From the NCBI GenBank assembly GCA_013178015.1, contig JABLXR010000008.1, positions 62,001 to 126,000 of the forward strand: a stretch of DNA of 64,000 nt. Direction: 5' to 3'. Source of the DNA: Anaerolineae bacterium. GTDB lineage: Bacteria; Chloroflexota; Anaerolineae; DRVO01. Shown here piece after piece: positions 58,200 through 64,000 of this stretch. The translations under genes were made by a program, and so were the position numbers. Position 1 is the stretch's first letter. The number at the start of each line of letters is the position of its first letter. The notes beneath the pieces are model-generated. The model did not search any database. It was not told the DNA's origin and saw nothing but the letters and a program-made list of their open reading frames with translations.

Positions 58200-58838
58200 A
58201 TGGGTAGGTATACGGATTCAGTGTGCAAGTTGTGCCGCCGCGAGGGACAAAAGCTGTTCCTCAAGGGTGAACGCTGCTACAGCAACAAGTGCGCCGTGGA
58301 GAGACGTTCGTATCCGCCGGGAGAGCACGGGCGAGCGAGCCAGTTCCGCAGGCGGTCCGAGTCTGAGTACTCGCTGCAGATGCGGGAGAAGCAGAAGGCG
58401 CGTCGGCTATATGGTGTGATGGAGCGGCAGTTTAGACGCTACTTCGCCGAGGCGTCCCGCTCGCCAGGGCAGACCGGTCAGGCGTTGCTGGTCTTGTTGG
58501 AACGCCGCCTTGACAACGTTGTCTACCGGGCTGGGCTGGCGCGCTCGCGCGCCGAGGCCCGCCAGTTGGTGCGCCACGGCCACTTCGAGGTCGATGGGCG
58601 CAAGGTTGATATCCCCTCATACCTGGTCAACGCTGGGGAAGTCATACGTGTGCGGGATGGCAGCCGCGATTCCGCCATCTTCGACTTCGTTCGCGAGAGC
58701 GGTGGTCTGGTTCAGGTGCCGGACTGGCTGGACGCCGACCCGGAGTCGCTCTCGGTGGTAGTCAGGGCAGTGCCGGAGAGGGAGAACATCGAGGTCCCGC
58801 TCGACGAGCAGCTTATTGTTGAGTACTACAGCCGATGA
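58200..58838 (+). CDS. rpsD: 30S ribosomal protein S4 (zinc-finger form)
   Basis: 212 residues. CKLC and CYSNKC near the N-terminus give the C+ zinc-binding form. [34 protein letters not shown] (in parts) is the S4 RNA-binding domain. Confidence 0.95.
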   Translation: MGRYTDSVCKLCRREGQKLFLKGERCYSNKCAVERRSYPPGEHGRASQFRRRSESEYSLQMREKQKARRLYGVMERQFRRYFAEASRSPGQTGQALLVLLERRLDNVVYRAGLARSRAEARQLVRHGHFEVDGRKVDIPSYLVNAGEVIRVRDGSRDSAIFDFVRESGGLVQVPDWLDADPESLSVVVRAVPERENIEVPLDEQLIVEYYSR

Positions 58839-58885
58839 GGCGGGATCGCTTGGTCTGTTCGGACTAGCCCAGGAGGGTATTTCAC

Positions 58886-59899
58886 TTGGTGGACAAAGTA
58901 TTCCCGAAGATAGAGGCCACTGCCGTATCCAAGCAGTACGGTCGTTTCGTCATCAGTCCTCTGGAGTCGGGCTATGGGCTGACCCTGGGCAATGCACTGC
59001 GTCGCGTGTTGCTCTCTTCGCTATCTGGTGCCGCGGCTACCTCGGTGAGGGTGATGGGCGTCCAGCACGAGTTTTCTCCCATCCCCAACGCTCGCGAGGA
59101 TATGACGACGCTGATGCTGAACCTGAAGCAGGTTCGATTCCGGCTGGAGGGGACAGATTCGGGCCGGGCCCGCTTGCGCGTCCGGGGGCCGGCCGAGGTG
59201 ACAGCAGGGGACCTGGAAGCGCCGGCGGGGATTGACGTCCTCAACCCGGAGCAGCATCTGTTGACGCTGGATTCGGGTGGCTCCGAGTTCGAAATGGAAG
59301 TCACCGTGTCTACCGGGAAGGGCTACTCGCCTTCGGAAGAGAGAGGTAGCCTTCCCATCGGGGAGATCCCGCTAGACGCCATCTTCAGCCCCATTCGGCG
59401 CGCTACCTACAGCGTAGAGCGGGAGCGAGTGGGCCCCACCACCGACTTCGACCGGCTGGTGATAGAAGTATGGACGGATGGCACGGTTAGCCCGGAGAAG
59501 GCGTTGAGCGAAGCGGCCCAGATGCTGGTGGAGCACTTCCAGCTGGTGACCATGGCCGAGTCGGTGGAGGTGCGTGCCGAGGAGGAGCCCGAGACGGAGG
59601 CTGAGGCGCTGGAAGCGTCGCTGGACACTCCCATAGAGGCGCTGGACCTGAATGTGCGGGCCTACAACTGCCTCAAGAGGGCCGGCATATCCACGGTGGG
59701 CCAGGTCCTCTCCAAACTGGTCGTCAATGAGAACGAGCTCCTCGAGATCCGCAACTTCGGGCGCAAGTCTCTGGAGGAACTGAAGGAGAAGTTGACGGAT
59801 CGCGGCCTGTACCCACCACCGGAAGGTTTCCAGCCCACGGAGGTCGACGGTGAGGGCCAGGAGATGCAGGGCGAGCCCGCCGGCGAAGGCACATCGTGA
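58886..59899 (+). CDS. rpoA: DNA-directed RNA polymerase subunit alpha
   Basis: 337 residues. The N-terminal dimerisation domain has YGLTLGNALRRVLLSSLSGAA. The C-terminal domain has LDLNVRAYNCLKRAGISTVGQVL and NFGRKSLEELKEKL, the part that binds UP elements and activators. TTG at 58886 with AGGAGGG 8 bases upstream; the GTG next to it is an alternative. Confidence 0.95.
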   Translation: MVDKVFPKIEATAVSKQYGRFVISPLESGYGLTLGNALRRVLLSSLSGAAATSVRVMGVQHEFSPIPNAREDMTTLMLNLKQVRFRLEGTDSGRARLRVRGPAEVTAGDLEAPAGIDVLNPEQHLLTLDSGGSEFEMEVTVSTGKGYSPSEERGSLPIGEIPLDAIFSPIRRATYSVERERVGPTTDFDRLVIEVWTDGTVSPEKALSEAAQMLVEHFQLVTMAESVEVRAEEEPETEAEALEASLDTPIEALDLNVRAYNCLKRAGISTVGQVLSKLVVNENELLEIRNFGRKSLEELKEKLTDRGLYPPPEGFQPTEVDGEGQEMQGEPAGEGTS

Positions 59900-59914
59900 T
59901 TCGGAGTTGCTGAG

Positions 59915-60274
59915 ATGAGGCACAGGGTAAGCGGCCGGCGGCTGGACCGAAGCAGAGATCAGCGCAAGGCGCTCTTTCGCATTCTGCTGACGGAGCTGTT
60001 CCGCCACGAGCGCATACGTACTACGGAAGCCAAGGCTAAGGCCATTCGGTCGGAGGCGGAGCGTTTGGTGACGCTGGCCAAACGGGGCGATCTGAGCGCC
60101 CGCCGCCAAGTGGCGGCCACTCTCACCGATGAGACTGTGGCGCGCAAGCTGTTTCAGGACGGCGAGTTCGGGCGACGGTTCGCGAACCGGCAGGGCGGTT
60201 ATACGCGTCTGCTGAGATTGGGCCGGCGGCAAGGCGACGGAGCCGAGATGGTCTTCCTGGAGCTAGTGGACTAG
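59915..60274 (+). CDS. rplQ: 50S ribosomal protein L17
   Basis: 119 residues: [40 protein letters not shown] and [20 protein letters not shown]. Last ribosomal gene of the alpha operon. Confidence 0.95.
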   Translation: MRHRVSGRRLDRSRDQRKALFRILLTELFRHERIRTTEAKAKAIRSEAERLVTLAKRGDLSARRQVAATLTDETVARKLFQDGEFGRRFANRQGGYTRLLRLGRRQGDGAEMVFLELVD

Positions 60275-60294
60275 CCGGTGCGAGTGTCCGGATC

Positions 60295-61095
60295 GTGCAA
60301 CGGTTCCTGGCGGTACTGGAGTACGACGGTACCGCTTTCCACGGTTCCCAGGTGCAGGGGCGCGGCAGGACAGTCCAGGGTGAACTGGAGTCGGCTCTGG
60401 CGCGGCTGGACGGGCGCCCAGTTAGGGCGATCCTGGCGGGACGCACTGACCGCGGCGTACATGCCAGCGGGCAAGTGGCCGCTTTCGACTTGCGACGAAC
60501 CATGTCCGGCCAGGAGGTTGCCAACGCCCTGTGTGCCCTGCTGCCCGGAGACGTTTCGGTTCGGGAGGCAGCGCCAGCACCGGATGGGTTCCACCCGCGG
60601 TTCTGGGCCGAAGCTCGCCGGTATCGCTACCGAATACTGCAGCGACCGCGGAGGTCGGCCATCTGGGAGAGGTTTAGCCATCAGGTTCCCTACCGGCTGG
60701 ACGTCAGCGGCATGCGGGCAGCGGCGCGGAACCTTGTGGGGCGCCACGATTTCCGTTGCTTTGGGCGAGCTCCGCAGGGTAACCACACCGTGCGCACCGT
60801 GACCAGGCTGGAGCTCGAGTGTTGCGGCGAGCACCTGGCCATAGTGGTGGAGGCGGACGCGTTCTTGCGGCGGATGGTCCGTCGGTTGGTGGGGACTCTA
60901 CTGGATGTCGGGCGTGGCCGGACATCCGTGGAGCAGGCCGGCTTGCTGGTAGACGGCGGGCCGGAGTGCGCGGGCATCGGGCCGGCAGTTCCGGCCAAGG
61001 GGCTCACGTTCGAGGGCGTGGCCTACGACAGGGGCCGACTGGGGCTGGGTACGGGGTGCTGGTGGAGCTGCGATCCGTTGGTTCCGGCCCACTAA
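60295..61095 (+). CDS. truA: tRNA pseudouridine(38-40) synthase
   Basis: 266 residues. Catalytic Asp in AGRTDRGVHASGQVA; VLEYDGTAFHGSQ at the start; YRYRI, HDFRCF and FLRRMVRRLVGTLLDVGRGR further on. Modifies the tRNA anticodon stem-loop. GTG start 20 bases after rplQ. Confidence 0.94.
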   Translation: MQRFLAVLEYDGTAFHGSQVQGRGRTVQGELESALARLDGRPVRAILAGRTDRGVHASGQVAAFDLRRTMSGQEVANALCALLPGDVSVREAAPAPDGFHPRFWAEARRYRYRILQRPRRSAIWERFSHQVPYRLDVSGMRAAARNLVGRHDFRCFGRAPQGNHTVRTVTRLELECCGEHLAIVVEADAFLRRMVRRLVGTLLDVGRGRTSVEQAGLLVDGGPECAGIGPAVPAKGLTFEGVAYDRGRLGLGTGCWWSCDPLVPAH

Positions 61096-61122
61096 CGCCA
61101 CATCGGGATGAGGAGTTCGGCA

Positions 61123-61551
61123 GTGAGGACGTTTACACCTACCCCTAATGACATAGAGCGACGGTGGTACGTGGTGGATGCTGAGGGCAAGACCCTCGGA
61201 CGGCTTGCGAGTGAAGTGGCCAAGGTGCTCTCGGGGAAGACGAAGCCCACGTACTCGCCGCACATGGACGTGGGTGACTTCGTCATAGTCGTGAACGCGG
61301 AGAAGGTGCGCGTTACGGGGCGCAAGCTCGAGCAGAAGACGTACTACCGGCATTCTCAGTACCCCGGCGGCTTGCGCAGCATCAGCTTGCGTGATCAGCT
61401 GCGGCGCTACCCCGAAAGGGTGATCCAGACGGCGGTGAAAGGGATGTTGCCCAAGAACAGGGTAGGGCGACACCAGCTGGGCAAGCTCAAGGTCTATGCC
61501 GGTGAGTCCCATCCGCACGAGGCGCAGAAGCCGGAGCCTTTGGAGATTTAG
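61123..61551 (+). CDS. rplM: 50S ribosomal protein L13
   Basis: 142 residues: [35 protein letters not shown] and [26 protein letters not shown] at 61123 preferred over the ATG at 61108 because AGGAG lies 7 bases upstream of it and it matches the family start. Confidence 0.93.
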   Translation: MRTFTPTPNDIERRWYVVDAEGKTLGRLASEVAKVLSGKTKPTYSPHMDVGDFVIVVNAEKVRVTGRKLEQKTYYRHSQYPGGLRSISLRDQLRRYPERVIQTAVKGMLPKNRVGRHQLGKLKVYAGESHPHEAQKPEPLEI

Positions 61552-61583
61552 AGCCCAGCACGCGAAGAGTGGGAGGGAAGTGA

Positions 61584-61979
61584 ATGGCGGAACAAGCATA
61601 CCATTATGGAACCGGCCGCAGGAAGACCTCCAGCGCTCGGGTCAGGCTATACCCGGGTCAAGGCACGGTGGTGGTGAACGGCCGAGCGGCACAGGAGTAC
61701 TTTCCGCGCGAGGGCGATATGGATTCCCTGCTGGAACCGTTGATCGCTGCCAACTTGCGCGATAGTTTTGACGTGGTGGTGAAGGTTGAGGGCGGTGGCA
61801 TCTCCGGGCAGGTGGGGGCCGTACGGCACGGTATCGCTCGAGCGCTGCTGGCGTTCGATCCCGAGTTGCGGCCCACCCTCAAGCGCGGAGGCTTTCTGAC
61901 CCGCGATCCGCGCATGAAAGAGCGCAAGAAGCCGGGCCTGAAGCGCGCCCGCAAAGCGCCTCAGTATACCAAGCGCTAG
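61584..61979 (+). CDS. rpsI: 30S ribosomal protein S9
   Basis: 131 residues: [20 protein letters not shown], and C-terminal [27 protein letters not shown] with the terminal Lys-Arg that touches P-site tRNA. Confidence 0.95.
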   Translation: MAEQAYHYGTGRRKTSSARVRLYPGQGTVVVNGRAAQEYFPREGDMDSLLEPLIAANLRDSFDVVVKVEGGGISGQVGAVRHGIARALLAFDPELRPTLKRGGFLTRDPRMKERKKPGLKRARKAPQYTKR

Positions 61980-62006
61980 AAGCAAGGCGAACGCGGCGGC
62001 AGAGAC

Positions 62007-62039
62007 AACGGCGGTGGGCCAGGGCGGCCTACCGCCGTT
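62007..62039 (+). terminator. Terminator hairpin after rpsI
   Basis: AACGGCGGT (62007-62015) and ACCGCCGTT (62031-62039) form a perfect 9-bp stem with a 15-base loop, 28 bases after the rpsI stop. TTCTGG follows, only weakly T-rich. It ends the long ribosomal block. Confidence 0.65.
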
Positions 62040-62132
62040 CTGGCCCTCGGGATGGTACGGCGGCGTGGCACCGAGGGCCGACCGTGGTATAGTGGCTCCA
62101 GCAGGCGACGCGGCACTGGGAGGATGTGAGCA

Positions 62133-64000
62133 ATGAGACTGAGGTCAAGGCGACCGAGGATGGCTCTGAGCTGGATCTGGGTCGTCCTGCTGGCGCTGGG
62201 GCTGCTCCTGGCGCGCGGCACGCTTGCGGCATCCGCGCAGACGGGCAAGTCCTTCCACTGGAACCGTTACGACTACACCGTGGACATCCTCGAGAACGGT
62301 GACATGCTTTTCGAGGTGACCATGGCCTTCTCGTTCGACTCCGGAAGCTTCAGCCAGGGCTACTTCTCCTTCGACATGGATCGCCTGGAGGACGTCCGCG
62401 ACGTCTCTGTGTTCGAGGGGGAGCGGGCGTACACGCCGGTGTCATCGGAGCGGGAGCACGGCTACCTGGCCACCGTGGATGACCAATTTGAGGTGCTCTG
62501 GTGGTTCCCACCCACGGCCAACGCCGAACGCACCTTCACTCTGCGATATCGCGTGATCGGGGGGCTTCGCATCTACGAAGAGGGGGACCAGTTCTGGTGG
62601 TTCTTCTACGCCGGTGACCGGCCCGGTCGCATAGACCAGGGCACCATCACGGTGCGCCTGCCGGGTAGCGTGGCTCCTGAGGAGTTGCGGCTTGCCTCCA
62701 ATCCGGCCACCGTGCCCATCGAGCAGGTGGACTCGCGCACCGTCCAGGCTCGGGTGCAGGGACTGCCAGCCAACCAGTCGGTGGAGCTGCGCGTCCAGTT
62801 CCCCCATGGGCTGGTGCAGGCCCGTCCCCCGTCCTGGCAGGCAGCTGCCGATCGGCTGGTTGACTACAACGAGCGATGGCGCCCGGTGGTGGAGCTTGGG
62901 CTTCTGGCCCTGTCCATCCTGACGCTGGTGGGCGGCATCGGCGGGGTGGTGGCCCTCTGGTATAGCCGGGGTCGAGACAAGCCAGTCGGCGTGGTAGCCG
63001 AGTACCTGTCAGAGCCGCCCTCGGACCTCAGGCCCGGGCTGGCCGGCGCGCTGGTGGACGAGAAGGTGGACATCCAGGACATCCTGGCCACCATCGTGGA
63101 TCTGGGCCGTCGGGGAGTTCTGGAGATCGAGGAGACCCAGCAACCCGGCTTCCTCGGTATCGGCGAGCGGCGCGACTTCGTCTATCGCCGGCTTGGTGGT
63201 GGAGCAGACCTGAGCCAGTACGAATCCACCCTTGTCTCTCAGCTGTTTGGGCAGAAGACCGAAGTCAGGCTATCCGAGCTGAAGAACCGGTTTTACCAGG
63301 CGATCCCTCGCATCGCCCGGGACATGTACGAGGAGCTGACGCAGCAGGGCTTCTTCCACGGCAACCCCGAGAAAGTCCGGGCCCGGTGGCAAGGCTTCGG
63401 CATAGCGGGCATCGTGCTGAGCTTCGTAGCCTTCCTCTGCCTCTCCGTGTTTATCTCCCAGTACGCGGGTACCTTCTTCTGCCTCCCTCTGGCTTCGGGA
63501 ATTGGCTTTCTGCTGCTCACCATCGTCGGGTCGGCCATGCCTCGGAAATCGGAGGCGGGGGCTGAGGAAGCCGCTCGGTGGCAGGCGTTCAAGCGGTACC
63601 TGGAGGACATCGAGCGCTACGACGACCTGGGAGAGAAGAAGTCCATCTTCGAGCGCTTCCTCCCCTATGCCATCGCCTTCGGCATGGAGAAGGAGTACAT
63701 CAGGAAGTTCAGTCGGGTGGAGGCGCCGGCGCCCACCTGGTACCACCCTTATCCTCCCGTCATCTACGGGGGTGGACGGCCCTATCCCAGGGAGACTGCG
63801 GCTGGTCCCACTCCGGTCTCGCAGACGGGCGGTGCAATGCCCTCTCTGCAGGGGATGAGCAACAGCATGTCGGCTTCGCTGCAGAGCATGAGCGACGGGC
63901 TGCAGAGCATGCTGAACTCGGCCTCCAGCACCCTCACCAGCCAGCCCCGCAGCAGCGGGTCCGGGGGCGGGGGCTGGAGTGGTGGAGGCGGCGGATTTGG
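62133..64000 (+). CDS. DUF2207 domain-containing membrane protein, truncated by the window edge
   Basis: About 622 residues are visible and the frame is open at the right edge. A signal-anchor helix lies at about 10-34, then an extracytoplasmic beta-rich domain (FHWNRYDYTVDILENGD onwards, YAGDRPGRI). A membrane helix follows near 250-277, a cytoplasmic domain, two more helices near 420-470, and a Gly/Ser-rich tail (GGGGWSGGGGG) typical of DUF2207 proteins. GGGAGGA lies 8 bases before the ATG. A weak TATAGT at 62088-62093 may be its promoter. Function unknown. Confidence 0.85.
   Translation, partial: MRLRSRRPRMALSWIWVVLLALGLLLARGTLAASAQTGKSFHWNRYDYTVDILENGDMLFEVTMAFSFDSGSFSQGYFSFDMDRLEDVRDVSVFEGERAYTPVSSEREHGYLATVDDQFEVLWWFPPTANAERTFTLRYRVIGGLRIYEEGDQFWWFFYAGDRPGRIDQGTITVRLPGSVAPEELRLASNPATVPIEQVDSRTVQARVQGLPANQSVELRVQFPHGLVQARPPSWQAAADRLVDYNERWRPVVELGLLALSILTLVGGIGGVVALWYSRGRDKPVGVVAEYLSEPPSDLRPGLAGALVDEKVDIQDILATIVDLGRRGVLEIEETQQPGFLGIGERRDFVYRRLGGGADLSQYESTLVSQLFGQKTEVRLSELKNRFYQAIPRIARDMYEELTQQGFFHGNPEKVRARWQGFGIAGIVLSFVAFLCLSVFISQYAGTFFCLPLASGIGFLLLTIVGSAMPRKSEAGAEEAARWQAFKRYLEDIERYDDLGEKKSIFERFLPYAIAFGMEKEYIRKFSRVEAPAPTWYHPYPPVIYGGGRPYPRETAAGPTPVSQTGGAMPSLQGMSNSMSASLQSMSDGLQSMLNSASSTLTSQPRSSGSGGGGWSGGGGGF

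Noticed and set aside
1-64000. CRISPR arrays, prophage, insertion sequences, tRNA or rRNA
   Set aside because: No direct-repeat arrays, transposase or phage motifs, or cloverleaf signatures were seen on reading both strands by eye; a tRNA could still be missed without a covariance search.

Overview
This 64 kb window is GC-rich and gene-dense, and almost every reading frame has a clear bacterial homologue. The gene content suggests a member of the Chloroflexota (Anaerolineae-like). Pointers are the str-S10-spc-alpha ribosomal supercluster next to rpoBC, zinc-type S14 and S4, a DUF2207 membrane protein, a helicase-associated-domain protein, and many GTG and TTG starts. That placement is an inference from style and content; no 16S gene or other decisive marker is present. 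I saw no tRNA, rRNA, CRISPR array, phage or transposase.

Layout. The left part (1-29.9 kb) is a mosaic of short operons on both strands: a truncated membrane protein, an OmpR-type regulator, a run of amidohydrolase / thpR / Mut7-C nuclease, an MFS transporter, DAHP synthase, and a helicase-associated protein divergent from a fused membrane/spermidine-synthase-like protein. These are followed by an HDAC-family deacetylase, a gamma-glutamyl-GABA hydrolase-like amidase, a nitrilase and aconitase. Next come a sugar isomerase and a kdgK-eda pair (2-keto-3-deoxygluconate catabolism), trailed by a small redox protein whose frame crosses an in-frame UGA. A moxR / radical-SAM / DUF58 / nitrilase block follows, then mutL with a CDP-alcohol phosphotransferase, and a pair of unrecognised helix-turn-helix-like proteins with FmdB and a cytidylate-kinase-like protein. 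The right part (30-62 kb) is the transcription/translation core: rpoB-rpoC, an inverted amidohydrolase, a long non-coding stretch, then rpsL-rpsG-fusA-tuf, the S10 and spc operons with secY-adk-map, the alpha operon (rpmJ-rpsM-rpsK-rpsD-rpoA-rplQ), truA and rplM-rpsI. The window ends inside a DUF2207 gene.

Main points of interest. (1) A C_GCAxxG_C_C-family protein at 16307-16774 (minus) has UGA exactly where the family's first conserved Cys lies. It is followed at the right distance by a hairpin with a GGUC-type apical loop and a U-containing bulge, so it is a strong selenoprotein candidate that ordinary gene calling truncates. (2) tuf carries a one-base frameshift inside a segment of very unusual codon choice (GTA, TTA/CTA, ATA, GCG, ACG) that reverts to host-like codons near the 3' end. 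(3) RpoB has a roughly 130-residue insertion near its C-terminus with three W-x(4)-G-Y repeats, and RpoC has a long coiled-coil insertion near its N-terminus. (4) infA is absent from between map and rpmJ. (5) Two intergenic inverted repeats look like a dispersed family. (6) mutL appears to be transcribed without a leader.
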